Below, piece after piece: positions 28,566 to 37,987 of a stretch of 64,000 nucleotides of DNA. The stretch's first letter is position 1, and each line of letters begins with the position of its first letter. The notes below the pieces were generated by a model that saw only the letters and a list, made by a program, of their open reading frames with translations, was not told the DNA's origin and searched no databases. The position numbers and the translations under genes were made by a program. The stretch lies in assembly GCF_025770735.1 (NCBI RefSeq), contig NZ_JAODPB010000002.1, forward strand, positions 682,001 through 746,000, given 5' to 3'. This DNA comes from Shouchella tritolerans (lineage in GTDB: Bacteria; Bacillota; Bacilli; Bacillales; Bacillaceae_D).

Positions 28566-29111
28566 TTAAAGAAAGTCGTCGTATTGGTCTTGGCGCACCG
28601 TTTCCTCGACCTCTTCAGGCGAGATGTAAAAAATCGGCTTCCGCTGAGCTTTGGCGCTAGCAATATAGTATAATGGCGAACCTTGCTTTTCTTCATCATA
28701 AAGGACAAGCAGACCGTCCGTCCGTTGAACTAAAAAATCATTTTTTTGCCTAAGTTGGCCAACATGCTCATAAGGGCGCTTCGAGATGCACTCTACAAAA
28801 TCAGCCGTTGCTAGCCTTGCCGCATAGCGCTCTTGCGCTGCCTGGGACCAATTTGCCTCTTGCCCTTCAAAAGGAGGCAATATCGCCAGTTTCAAGTGTG
28901 GATAGGCGGTCTTCTTTAGAGAGGAGACCACATCTGCCGCCCATTGTTCAACGCCAAGTTGGCCGCTCGTAATGATCCACTCTGTTCCTTCTTCGATAAA
29001 AGGGCGCAACCGGTTTTCAATCGTTTTTTTTAAATAGTGGACCCCCTGATGACGTTCCTGAAAAATCCCCAATTCATGGGCTTTATAGCCTGTTACAAGC
29101 AATGAATGGAT
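28566..29111 (-). CDS. ypsA: YpsA (SLOG-superfamily protein)
   Basis: About 182 residues of the DUF1273/SLOG fold, proposed to bind nucleotides or ADP-ribose derivatives; in Bacillus and Staphylococcus YpsA affects cell division. Motifs: VTGYKAHELGIFQE at the start, EWIITSGQLGVEQWAADVV (glycine motif), and NDFLVQRTDGLLVLYDEE. The start is unusual: AAGGAGG (29120-29126) sits eight bases before an ATC codon at 29111, which aligns with the Met of known YpsA proteins. An in-frame TTG at 29132 lacks a ribosome binding site. Confidence 0.88.
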   Translation of the reverse strand: MHSLLVTGYKAHELGIFQERHQGVHYLKKTIENRLRPFIEEGTEWIITSGQLGVEQWAADVVSSLKKTAYPHLKLAILPPFEGQEANWSQAAQERYAARLATADFVECISKRPYEHVGQLRQKNDFLVQRTDGLLVLYDEEKQGSPLYYIASAKAQRKPIFYISPEEVEETVRQDQYDDFL

Positions 29112-29170
29112 AGCTCGTCCCTCCTTATTCAATACGTAAGGCAGGCTCGCGCCCGCCCAACGTATTAACC

Positions 29171-29662
29171 TTAGTACTCGTAGCCATTAAATGGCATCAT
29201 GCCACTAGGCTTCATATCTGATTTTGTTTTTGCGGTTGGTTTTGTGCTTGCCGGCTTTGTATTTGTTGGCATCACATTGCTCGGCATCACATTACTTGGC
29301 TTTACATTTGACGGCATAACGTTTGCTGGCATCGTCGCTTGCGGCTTCTCGCAGAACTGCAAATTTTGCACATTCTCTTTCACGCTTTCGCTATGCGGGA
29401 ATTTATGAATGTGTTTGTACACATGGTTATTGACATGTGTCGTATGGGTTGGATGGATTTCTGGCACAATGTATTCGTTGGTGCTTTCAACAACATTGTG
29501 CTTCGTCGGATGAACAACTGCTGGAAGCTCATGCGTTTGCGTTGGCAACGTCATATTCGGCAAATTTGGCGCCTCACACCCACAGTCTGCGGCAGGCTTT
29601 ACGTTTGGTTTGCATACTGGCCTTGGCGGCGGGCAGCAATGCGGTGGACGTTTATGAAACAT
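29171..29662 (-). CDS. CotD-like inner spore coat protein
   Basis: 163 residues. Cys/Pro/His-rich N-terminus (HKRPPHCCPPPRPVCKPN), then the CotD core IVPEIHPTHTTHVNNHVYKHIHKFPHS, similar to B. subtilis CotD (PHIHPQHTTNVNHQHFQHVHYFPH). The C-terminal half adds imperfect repeats of the unit M-P-S-N-V / K-P-S-N-V (about residues 108-135) not found in short CotD proteins. AAAGGAGG supports ATG 29662, and a sigma-K type promoter lies just upstream. Confidence 0.82.
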   Translation of the reverse strand: MFHKRPPHCCPPPRPVCKPNVKPAADCGCEAPNLPNMTLPTQTHELPAVVHPTKHNVVESTNEYIVPEIHPTHTTHVNNHVYKHIHKFPHSESVKENVQNLQFCEKPQATMPANVMPSNVKPSNVMPSNVMPTNTKPASTKPTAKTKSDMKPSGMMPFNGYEY

Positions 29663-29698
29663 AAAGTAAGTTCCTCCTTTTAATATTAGAGTCACTAA

Positions 29699-29726
29699 TA
29701 CCTTATGTCAGACTATCAGCAGGTGT
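29699..29726 (-). promoter_or_regulatory. Sigma-K type promoter of the coat gene
   Basis: Minus strand ACA (29724-29726), 16 bp, CATAAGGTA (29699-29707), matching the mother-cell sigma-K pattern (ACA / CATANNNTA). Confidence 0.6.
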
Positions 29727-29853
29727 ACTAGTTCGATTACCTATTTTTACGCCCTCGAGCCATCGGCGTTTGGCAAATCGAAGTCAAAAAACGTCGCATA
29801 GTTGCGCATTTCACAGCGAAAACCGTCGACTATTGCGCTTCCCCGGGAAATGC

Positions 29854-31056
29854 TTATCGTTTTAATTTCCCGCTTATACGCGTTGCCCGCTTTAAAGCAG
29901 CTTCCCTTTCCTTGTTAGAGGAGGAAGACTGTAATGCCCGATAAGCGTAGATTTCCGCTTTGTCCCTTTCTTTTAAATAATGCTCATAAATAAGGGACAG
30001 CTCCGTCCAACAATGGTAGCTGGCAAACCCTTGCCGCACACAGGCATGGAACTGCTCTGCCGCTTCTGCGTAGCGCCGTTGTTTTTTCAATAAGTCGCCA
30101 AGGTGGCGCCTGGCTAAAAGGGGAAAGTCTTTGCTATCCAATAAGCTTTCATATAAAGAAAACGCAGCTTGTTGCTGGCCGGCTGCTTCATGCCATCTAG
30201 CAATTTGGTAGCGTTCCGCGTCACTCGCATGCCCCTTTGCATCTAAAATCAAGTCGCTTAACTTGGCATACAAAGCAATTAAAGACAGCATATCTGCTTC
30301 ATGGTGGGCAAACACAGACTCCATGAATGCCGGGTTCCCTTCCCTGACAAAGTCAAAATAAAGCATTGGCACTAGGTAGGACGGTGTATCCGCTGTACGC
30401 TTGATGCCAAGCTTCTCTGCTTCAAGCGTACTCAAGTTGCACGAAGGAAGCTCGTTTTTCCACAGCCTGCGTGAACCGTGGAGCAAGTCGAAGTGACCGA
30501 ACTTCGGCAATGCTGGTACAGCTTCCCGCAAGTAAGAATGGCGTGTTTTTAACCTTGGCCAATCAAATGCCTTGCCGTTAAAAGTGACAAGATGGTCAAG
30601 CTTTTTGGCATCGGCGAGAAAAAAGTGGTACAAAGCCACCTCAGCATCAGGTGCAGACAGCAAATACTGTTTAACCTCTACTTCTTTTTCCGTAAAAGAA
30701 GCAAACCCAAGCAAAAACATTTGCGTGCCTGCCCCACTGCTTAAGCCAGTCGTTTCCGTATCAAAAAACAACAGTTTTTCAGTAGGAATGCCCTTCTTTG
30801 ACAAAGGATGGGCTAAAGCACTCGTATCCCAACGATCAATGGCTGCTTTCATTTCAGCAAATGTTTTGGGGCCATGTTTTTCTTGCAAAGAAAAACGAGT
30901 CGTCCGAATATAACAAACCATACCGTCAAACCAGCAAGCCTCAGTATTCAATTGTTCCCAACTTCCATGTTCGTTGTTGTTAGTAACCGATCCCTTCTCT
31001 TTTTCGGTGGTCGACATATGCGATTCAAACCGTTTTAATTTCGCCTTGATCGACAT
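29854..31056 (-). CDS. mrfB: Mitomycin repair exonuclease MrfB (YprB)
   Basis: About 400 residues. An RNase H-like DEDD exonuclease domain (about 85-260) shows LLFFDTETTGLSSGAGTQMFLLG (first two acids), HLVTFNGKAFDWPRL and a later HHEADMLSLIALY. The C-terminal third is TPR-like helical repeats (YESLLDSKDFPLLARRHLGDLLKKQRRYAEAAEQFHAC). In B. subtilis MrfB works with the helicase MrfA to excise mitomycin C lesions. It starts 35 bp after mrfA. Confidence 0.92.
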   Translation of the reverse strand: MSIKAKLKRFESHMSTTEKEKGSVTNNNEHGSWEQLNTEACWFDGMVCYIRTTRFSLQEKHGPKTFAEMKAAIDRWDTSALAHPLSKKGIPTEKLLFFDTETTGLSSGAGTQMFLLGFASFTEKEVEVKQYLLSAPDAEVALYHFFLADAKKLDHLVTFNGKAFDWPRLKTRHSYLREAVPALPKFGHFDLLHGSRRLWKNELPSCNLSTLEAEKLGIKRTADTPSYLVPMLYFDFVREGNPAFMESVFAHHEADMLSLIALYAKLSDLILDAKGHASDAERYQIARWHEAAGQQQAAFSLYESLLDSKDFPLLARRHLGDLLKKQRRYAEAAEQFHACVRQGFASYHCWTELSLIYEHYLKERDKAEIYAYRALQSSSSNKEREAALKRATRISGKLKR

Positions 31057-31090
31057 AGCCCCCTCCTTTCATCTAATACGGTATGTGAAA

Positions 31091-33361
31091 TTATACAGTC
31101 ATACTCCCTTTTTGCAATTGCTGAACAAGCATTTTGACGAGAACTTTTATGTTTTTTGCTGAAGAGGCGCTGCCGACACAAGACGGACAGCCTGATTCGC
31201 ACTGGCATGAGTCGAGGAGTGCCGCGACATCGTTTAAAATGACACTTGTCCGCTCATATACTTCCTTGGCAAGCCCGATTCCTCCTGGGTAAGAATCGTA
31301 TAAAAATATCGTCGGCAAACCGGAATGGGTCGCCTTCCGTTGTGGCACAACATGAATATCGCCACGGTCACACATAATACGCACAGGCGCAACGTGATGA
31401 AGCAAATGAGCCAAAGCTACTAGTGCTTCGTCAAAGTCGCTTTCGCCGATTGCCTCTACTAACTTGGATTTAAACGACAACCACATCCCATTCGTGTGCA
31501 ACTCTTCTTCTGGTAAATGAATCGGCCCTGAACCGATATTTTCCAACGTGCTAATGCGCAGCTTTTTAAAAATCGTTGCTTTGCCTGTCACGCTAACATC
31601 GCCAAATGAAAGCTGGACATCACCCTCTTCCCGGCTCTCGTCTTCTTCAAGCACGCGAAGAGATACAGCCAGATTCGCGTCTGTAAAATATTCAACGCTC
31701 ACTTCACGGACAAACGCTTTTTTTTCATCCCAATCTAATTGTTCAACTTGATATTGAACGCCTTCATGTAAATAAATCGCTTCCTCATGCAAGAGCGTCA
31801 TTGCGCTAAAGCGGTCCATTTCGCCAATAACGCGATGATTGGTGACATCTGATTGATCAATAATGACGACGTTTTCTTGTGAAGCTGAGCGTAAACTAAT
31901 CCCATGGGCTGGAAAAGCGTCGCTCATCCAATGCCATTTGCCGTTGTTGGCATGGAGTACATGCTGCTCTGTTAAGTAATCTAAATAGTCATCAACGACC
32001 TCACCACCAAAGACGTCTCCCGTTGAAAACGGCAGCTCGTAGGCGGCACATTTTAAATGGTCGATAAAAATAACAAGATTATGAGGGTTTAACCTTGCTG
32101 TTTCTGGCGGCCGTTCAAAAAAATAGTGTGGATTTTTTATCATATATTGGTCGAGTGGTGTAGAGGCGGCAACCATAATTACACACGACTCTTTTTGCCT
32201 CCGTCCAGCACGACCTGCCTGCTGCCAAGAGCTGGCAATGCTACCAGGATAGCCAGTCATGATGCAAACTTCCAGTTGGCCAATGTCAACGCCAAGCTCC
32301 AACGCATTGGTGGATACGACTCCTTTAATCTCTCCTGAACGGAGCCCTCTTTCAATTTCACGGCGTTGTCTCGGCAAATAGCCGCCACGGTAGCCTCTGA
32401 TTGCTGATCGGTTAAATGTCCGTTTCGTCAATTCTTGGAGCCTGCTTAAAATCAGTTCAACACGCACTCTACTTTTCGCAAACACAATCGTTTGGATTCC
32501 TTCTTTTAAAAACATTCCCGCCAGCTCATTCACTTTGGCCACAGCGCTTTGCCGAATTTGCAAAGGCTCATTCACTAACGGCGGATTGTAAAACAGGAAG
32601 TGTTTTTTTCCACGTGGTGCCCCATTGTCATCAATTAAGTCAAACGTTGACCCAGTTAACTCTTGGGCCAGCTCTTTCGGATTCGCAATCGTCGCTGAAG
32701 TGCATATAAATTGAGGGTTAGCGCCGTAATATGCACAAATCCGCTTAAGCCGAGCGATGACATTGGCGACATGGCTGCCAAAAACACCCCGGTACGTATG
32801 AAGTTCATCAATGACAATATAGCGCAAGTGCTCAAAAAACGATACCCACTTTGTATGATGGGGCAAAATTGCCGCATGAAGCATATCGGGGTTTGTTAGG
32901 ACGATATGGCCTGCTTTGCGAATCGACGTACGAATTTGCGGAGCTGTGTCGCCATCGTATGTATGGCATTTAATATCCATCCCTATATCGGCAATCATGC
33001 CATGCAAATCGCTCATTTGGTCTTGTGCAAGCGCCTTTGTCGGAAATAGGTACAGCGCCCGGCTATGTGGAGAAGAAGCGATCGTATGTAGAACAGGCAA
33101 ATTGTAGCACAGTGATTTCCCAGACGCTGTCGGGGTAACAGCAACAAAATGCTTGTTGGCTAATGCCTTTTGAAAGGCTTCTGCTTGATGTGTATACAGT
33201 TCACCAATCCCTTTTTTTCGCAAGGCCTGGCAAATGTTAAAATCCAATTCTGCTGGAAAAGGCACTGTCTTCGCTTCTAGCGGAGCAATTTCTTTCCAGT
33301 AAGATACATTTTCATCTTTCTTTAACTGGTTCATAAGCTGTGGCAAACGCCGTTTAAACAT
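31091..33361 (-). CDS. mrfA: Mitomycin repair helicase MrfA (YprA)
   Basis: 756-residue superfamily 2 helicase. Motif I is TPTASGKSLCYNLP (about residue 96), motif II is DELH in YIVIDELHTYRGVFGSH, and motif VI is QQAGRAGRR. The C-terminal DUF1998-type region ends in a Cys cluster, CQCESGCPSCVG, that is likely a metal site essential for function. MrfA recruits MrfB to damaged DNA in a UvrABC-independent pathway in B. subtilis. First gene of the mrfAB pair; divergent from pepF. Confidence 0.94.
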   Translation of the reverse strand: MFKRRLPQLMNQLKKDENVSYWKEIAPLEAKTVPFPAELDFNICQALRKKGIGELYTHQAEAFQKALANKHFVAVTPTASGKSLCYNLPVLHTIASSPHSRALYLFPTKALAQDQMSDLHGMIADIGMDIKCHTYDGDTAPQIRTSIRKAGHIVLTNPDMLHAAILPHHTKWVSFFEHLRYIVIDELHTYRGVFGSHVANVIARLKRICAYYGANPQFICTSATIANPKELAQELTGSTFDLIDDNGAPRGKKHFLFYNPPLVNEPLQIRQSAVAKVNELAGMFLKEGIQTIVFAKSRVRVELILSRLQELTKRTFNRSAIRGYRGGYLPRQRREIERGLRSGEIKGVVSTNALELGVDIGQLEVCIMTGYPGSIASSWQQAGRAGRRQKESCVIMVAASTPLDQYMIKNPHYFFERPPETARLNPHNLVIFIDHLKCAAYELPFSTGDVFGGEVVDDYLDYLTEQHVLHANNGKWHWMSDAFPAHGISLRSASQENVVIIDQSDVTNHRVIGEMDRFSAMTLLHEEAIYLHEGVQYQVEQLDWDEKKAFVREVSVEYFTDANLAVSLRVLEEDESREEGDVQLSFGDVSVTGKATIFKKLRISTLENIGSGPIHLPEEELHTNGMWLSFKSKLVEAIGESDFDEALVALAHLLHHVAPVRIMCDRGDIHVVPQRKATHSGLPTIFLYDSYPGGIGLAKEVYERTSVILNDVAALLDSCQCESGCPSCVGSASSAKNIKVLVKMLVQQLQKGSMTV

Positions 33362-33454
33362 GGAACCACCTCATTTATTGTCTATCCCCATTTTAGCGAA
33401 TGGTTGTTCTCTTGGCTACACGTAACCACTCATAAAAAAATTCTGAAAGATGGC

Positions 33455-33482
33455 TGGCAAAGGACAGGCATTCATGTATAAT
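33455..33482 (+). promoter_or_regulatory. Predicted sigma-A promoter of pepF
   Basis: TGGCAA (33455-33460), 16 bp, TATAAT (33477-33482). Confidence 0.45.
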
Positions 33483-33520
33483 GAAAACATATTTCGATTA
33501 ACGAAACATAGGAGGCTATT

Positions 33521-35314
33521 ATGGACTTAACAAAACGTCAAGATGTCCCTGTAGAGGAAACGTGGGATTTAACGGCCCTGTTCCCTAATGATGAAGCATG
33601 GAAAGCAGCACTTGCCGACGTAAAAGAACAAAGCGCTAAGCTTCCTGTTGGTGAGAAACTTGGGGAGCGCCCTGAACATTTGCTAAACGGTCTCCAAGCA
33701 AGAGAAGCGCTATTGGAAAAAGCGGTTCTGGTAATAACACATGCTTCTCTTTCTTTAGCAGGAAATGGAGCTGATGAGATCGCTCAAGCAAATGCAAGCC
33801 GAGTTGAAGAAACACAAGCACTCATCCAAGCTAAATTAGCAAAGCTGGAAGCTGATATTATCGCATTGCCGACTGGATTAATCGAGCAATTCCGCAAGTC
33901 CCTTCCTGAGCTCGAACGGTTTAGCGTCTATTTGGACAAGCTGTTAGCAAAGCAGCCCTATACCCTTTCTGCTGAAACGGAAGAAGCCCTTGCCGCTCTG
34001 TCGCCCGTTCTGTCAGCGCCATACAGCACGTATTCACAAAGCAAAGCTGCTGATATGTCGTTTCCTGCTTTTAAAGGGGCAAACGGCCAGGATAAGCCCC
34101 TTTCATTCGCCCGTTTTGAAGACCAGTATGAGCTTTCGCCAAATACAGAAGAACGGAGAAATGCGTTTCACGTTTTCGACGACACGTTAAAAACATATGA
34201 ACATACGTACGCGAAATTGTTTGCAACCGAGGTATCAAAGAATGTCACAATCGCTCGCCTCAGAGGGTTTAAGTCGGCCGAAGCCATGCTTCTCCACGAT
34301 CAGGACGTCAACGAAACGATGTACCATAACCAGTTGGACACGATTTATGAAGAACTTGCTCCTCATATGCGCCGTTACGCGACGCTAAAAAAAGATGTCC
34401 TTGGCCTTTCTGAGCTTCGTTTTGAAGATTTAAAAGCACCACTTGACCCAGAGTTTGAACCAGAAACGACCTATGACAACGCATTTGCAACTATCATTGA
34501 CGCACTTCGCGTATTTGGCGACGACTATGTGGACATGTTGCAAACGGCAAAGACGGACCGCTGGGTTGACCGTGCCGACAATATTGGCAAAGCAACAGGC
34601 GCTTTCTGTTCTAGCCCATATGGGGCACACCCTTACATTTTACTGACTTGGAAAAATACGATGCGCGGCGGGTTTATTCTTGCTCACGAATTAGGGCATG
34701 CAGGTCATTTTTATCTTGCCAATGCCCATCAGCCTCTCAGTGCGACTCGCCCATCGATGTATTGCATTGAAGCGCCGTCAACGATCAACGAATTGTTTTT
34801 AGGGAACCACTTGCTTAAACAGACAGACGATCCTCGTATGAAACGTTGGGTGCTGTTGCAATTTATTGGAACGTATTATCATAACTTTGTTACACACCTG
34901 CTCGAAGGGGTTTTCCAACATCGTGTCTATCGCTATGCTGAAGAAGGCGTGCCTCTGACCGCTGTTTTGCTTCGACAAACCAAGCAGGAAGTCATTGCCG
35001 GTTTCTGGGGCGATGCCGTTCACATTGACGAGCGTGCTGGCCGGACATGGATGAGGCAGCCTCATTACTACAAGGGCCTCTATCCGTACACGTATTCTGC
35101 TGGCTTAACGGCAGCGACAAAAGCGTACTCCCTTTATGAAAAAAACGGCCAGGCAGCGATTGACCGCTGGCTAGACATGCTCAAGGCAGGTGGAACCAAA
35201 AAACCATTGGATTTATTTAAAATGGCCGGAGTCGACATGGAAAATAAAGAAACAATCCGCGATGCAGTTGCCTACGTTGGACGTCTCATCGAGAAACTTG
35301 AACAAAGTTACTAA
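33521..35314 (+). CDS. pepF: Oligoendopeptidase F (M3B metallopeptidase)
   Basis: 597-residue cytosolic zinc peptidase that cuts short peptides, roughly 6-17 residues long. The zinc site HELGH is at residues 389-393 within GFILAHELGHAGHFYLANA, with the third ligand in CIEAPSTINELFL. The N-terminal helical part (about 1-200) and the C-terminal YKGLYPYTYSAGLTAATKAY segment are family-typical. AGGAGG precedes the ATG. A strong terminator follows. Confidence 0.96.
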   Translation: MDLTKRQDVPVEETWDLTALFPNDEAWKAALADVKEQSAKLPVGEKLGERPEHLLNGLQAREALLEKAVLVITHASLSLAGNGADEIAQANASRVEETQALIQAKLAKLEADIIALPTGLIEQFRKSLPELERFSVYLDKLLAKQPYTLSAETEEALAALSPVLSAPYSTYSQSKAADMSFPAFKGANGQDKPLSFARFEDQYELSPNTEERRNAFHVFDDTLKTYEHTYAKLFATEVSKNVTIARLRGFKSAEAMLLHDQDVNETMYHNQLDTIYEELAPHMRRYATLKKDVLGLSELRFEDLKAPLDPEFEPETTYDNAFATIIDALRVFGDDYVDMLQTAKTDRWVDRADNIGKATGAFCSSPYGAHPYILLTWKNTMRGGFILAHELGHAGHFYLANAHQPLSATRPSMYCIEAPSTINELFLGNHLLKQTDDPRMKRWVLLQFIGTYYHNFVTHLLEGVFQHRVYRYAEEGVPLTAVLLRQTKQEVIAGFWGDAVHIDERAGRTWMRQPHYYKGLYPYTYSAGLTAATKAYSLYEKNGQAAIDRWLDMLKAGGTKKPLDLFKMAGVDMENKETIRDAVAYVGRLIEKLEQSY

Positions 35315-35376
35315 GCAACGCTCACACTGTTCGCCCAGTCGAACAACGAAGATTAAGAGCGTTTGGCTACAGTTTA

Positions 35377-35405
35377 AAAACCCGCCTGCTGGAGGCGGGT
35401 TTTTT
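35377..35405 (+). terminator. Terminator of pepF
   Basis: AAAACCCGCCT/AGGCGGGTTTT stem, 5-nt loop, T-run; about 60 bp after the stop and just before the sigma-G type promoter of operon 2. Confidence 0.9.
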
Positions 35406-35407
35406 CA

Positions 35408-35437
35408 TGCATAAGCGCAGCTAATTATTGCACACTA
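35408..35437 (+). promoter_or_regulatory. Sigma-G type promoter of germination operon 2
   Basis: TGCATA (35408-35413), 17 bp, CACACTA (35431-35437). Same -35, same spacing and near-identical -10 as operon 1 (CAGACTA). Start near 35444, 19 bp before the GTG. Confidence 0.65.
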
Positions 35438-35462
35438 ACAATAAAAGAAGGAGGCTCTGGTT

Positions 35463-36896
35463 GTGGCAACAGATTATATAGGCATTTCATACGACGATAT
35501 CAAAAACAACATCCAGGCCGCCTTCCAAGAGCAAGGCGATTTTGTTAGCAAAGAGATCACCATTCCTGGTTATGGGCAAAAATGTTGCTTATTCTTCCTT
35601 GGATCGCAAATAAGTTGGAAAGTCATTGCAGAAGTCGGCTTAAATATTGAGAAAATGAGTGGTTCCGAACGTTTTGACGCTGCTTTATGTTCTTTGCTTG
35701 CACCAACATTAAGCAAAACCACCCTTTTTCTAGATGAAATGGTCATGGCCATTTTTGAAGGCAATACAGTTGTAGTAGCCGAACACTTATCGATTGCCTT
35801 TATTCTCCGTACGCACGCGCCGAAAAAGAGAAGTTTTGCTGAACCGACCACTGAAAAAGTTGTCCGTGGCCCGAAACTCGCTTACATAGAAGACTTAGAC
35901 GATAATATCGGCCTAACAAGGCAAATGGTGAACAGTAAAAATTTAAAAGTAGAAGAGCACCAAATCAAAGAAAATGAAAGCATCAAAACATTGTCGCTCC
36001 TTTATATCAAAGGGCTTGCCGATGAAGGAATTATCGCTGACATTACCGATCGCCTCCATAAGATTAAAACAACCGAGATTCAAGATTCAGGCATGATTGA
36101 AGAGTTGATCGAAGATGCACCTTTTTCTCCTTTTCCACAAGTACAGAGTACAGAGCGCCCAGACCGGGTTACCGCTGCCTTAAACGATGGCCGCCTTGTT
36201 CTTTTTGTCGCTAATTCGCCGTTCGCCTTGATTTTGCCGACCACGTTCGATATGTTGTTGCAGTCTCCAGATGACTATTATGAACGTTGGATTGCCAGCG
36301 GCTTTCTCCGTTCCCTGCGTTATATGTCGTTGTTTATAACCGTGTTTCTATCATCGCTTTACATTTCATTTGTTTCGTTCCACCATGGGCTTTTGCCGAC
36401 AGACGTGGCTATGACGATCATCGCCACCAGGGAAGACATTCCGTTCCCACCTATTTTAGAAGTGTTAATTATGGAAGTGACGATTGAATTGCTGCGCGAA
36501 GCGGGGATACGCTTGCCAACGCCCCTTGGGCAAACGATTGGCCTAGTCGGCGGCGTTATCATCGGCCAAGCGGCAGTAGACGCCAATATTGTCAGCTCAC
36601 TCATGGTCATTATTGTCTCGATTACAACCATTACTTCCTTTACCGTACCAAGCTACAGCTTTGGTCTGTCGTTTCGCCTCCTTCGTTTTGGAGCGATTAT
36701 TATTTCTTCGGTTATAGGGCTCGTTGGCGTGATGCTCTTCTTTTTGTTCGTGTTAATCCATTTGTCGAAACTAACAAGCTTTAAACAGCCTTATTTATCA
36801 GGCAAGTTCTTTTTTTATAACCAAAAATGGAAAAAAATTTTCTTGTTGGTATCGAAAAAGAGAACGCTTAGAAAGCCAAAAGGGAGCGGAGCTTAG
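35463..36896 (+). CDS. Spore germination protein, GerA family (A subunit), operon 2
   Basis: 477-residue receptor A subunit. N-terminal soluble domain (about 1-270) with SLLYIKGLADEGIIADITDRL and STERPDRVTAALNDGRLVLFVANSPFALILPTTFDML; C-terminal membrane half with FPPILEVLIMEVTIELLREAGIRLPTPLGQTIGLVGGVIIGQAAV. It lacks the long basic N-terminal extension of the operon 1 paralogue and carries a shorter basic tail. GTG start with AAGGAGG ten bases upstream. The B gene follows by 2 bp. Confidence 0.94.
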   Translation: MATDYIGISYDDIKNNIQAAFQEQGDFVSKEITIPGYGQKCCLFFLGSQISWKVIAEVGLNIEKMSGSERFDAALCSLLAPTLSKTTLFLDEMVMAIFEGNTVVVAEHLSIAFILRTHAPKKRSFAEPTTEKVVRGPKLAYIEDLDDNIGLTRQMVNSKNLKVEEHQIKENESIKTLSLLYIKGLADEGIIADITDRLHKIKTTEIQDSGMIEELIEDAPFSPFPQVQSTERPDRVTAALNDGRLVLFVANSPFALILPTTFDMLLQSPDDYYERWIASGFLRSLRYMSLFITVFLSSLYISFVSFHHGLLPTDVAMTIIATREDIPFPPILEVLIMEVTIELLREAGIRLPTPLGQTIGLVGGVIIGQAAVDANIVSSLMVIIVSITTITSFTVPSYSFGLSFRLLRFGAIIISSVIGLVGVMLFFLFVLIHLSKLTSFKQPYLSGKFFFYNQKWKKIFLLVSKKRTLRKPKGSGA

Positions 36897-36898
36897 CC

Positions 36899-37987
36899 AT
36901 GATTCCCAAACAGACGCTATCGACTATACAGTTAACCGTCTTAACAGCAACCACATTGCTCGGTGTAGAATTTTTGATTTTGCCCCGCGTGTTGACGGTA
37001 ACGGCAAATTCAACGGACGGCTGGCTAACGATTGTGGCTGGAGCGCTTTATACATTCATTCTCACTTGCTTAGCGCTCTACTTCATGGGCCGTCACCATG
37101 CGACTGACCTCTACACTTACGGGTATATGAGTTTCGGCAAAATCGGCGGCACATTGCTTCTTTTTTTAATCAATGTTTACTTTTGGTTGTCTTCAAGTTA
37201 TCAAATTGCCGCTATGGCGGAAATGATCCGTTTTTATTTGCTACCATCGACGCCGACTTCCTTAATAAAAGTGCTCATTTTTTTATTAATTGCCTACTTG
37301 CTAAGCGGAAACTTGCAAACGATTTTGCGCGTCTCATCGATTATCTTTCCACTCACCCTTTTAGTGGCAGGGACGATTTTATTGTTTAGCATTAAAGAAA
37401 TGGACATTGGCCACATGAATCCGCCCTTCACAAACGGGGTTACCAATGTCCTATTTAATCCGAATGGTGTCTTTTTCCCTTTTGCAGGAATTGAAATCGT
37501 TTATTTCCTTCTTCCTTTTGTCAACAAAAAAGCAAAAATAAGCCTTTCTGTCCTCAGCACACTTGTGCTCCTCTCAGTCATTTACATTATTACTTATTTG
37601 ATCGTTGTTTTAAATTTAGGGGAACGGGAAGTCAAAACGCTTGTTTGGCCAACGATTTCGTTTATCCAGTCGTTTGAAACAGAGGGGATTTTCATTGAAA
37701 GAATGGAAGGATTTTTGCTAAGCGCATGGATCATGCAGTTTTTCTCCACGAGCGTCATTTATAGCTTTTTGTCAGGGTATTCCCTTCGCAAATACACAAA
37801 GTTAAAAAAGTCTTTCTCTGGAATGGCGGTTGCCGTTGTCATTAGCATGGTCGTCTGCTTATGTTTTCAACACACATTAGATATAAGAATACTGCGTCTG
37901 ATGAGTTTTTATGGATTCGAAGTGGTGTTGTTGCTTCCGTTTGTATACTTTCTTATTTACTCGATCAAAAGGAAGGTGGTCCGATGA
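36899..37987 (+). CDS. Spore germination protein, GerB family (B subunit), operon 2
   Basis: 362-residue permease-like membrane subunit with about ten helices. Start LSTIQLTVLTATTLLGVEFLILPRVLT and the internal segment VFFPFAGIEIVYFLLPFVNKK match the germination permease family. It presumably determines which germinant is sensed; sequence divergence from the operon 1 copy suggests a different one. ATG overlaps nothing upstream but is 2 bp from the A stop; its stop overlaps the C gene ATG. Confidence 0.93.
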   Translation: MIPKQTLSTIQLTVLTATTLLGVEFLILPRVLTVTANSTDGWLTIVAGALYTFILTCLALYFMGRHHATDLYTYGYMSFGKIGGTLLLFLINVYFWLSSSYQIAAMAEMIRFYLLPSTPTSLIKVLIFLLIAYLLSGNLQTILRVSSIIFPLTLLVAGTILLFSIKEMDIGHMNPPFTNGVTNVLFNPNGVFFPFAGIEIVYFLLPFVNKKAKISLSVLSTLVLLSVIYIITYLIVVLNLGEREVKTLVWPTISFIQSFETEGIFIERMEGFLLSAWIMQFFSTSVIYSFLSGYSLRKYTKLKKSFSGMAVAVVISMVVCLCFQHTLDIRILRLMSFYGFEVVLLLPFVYFLIYSIKRKVVR

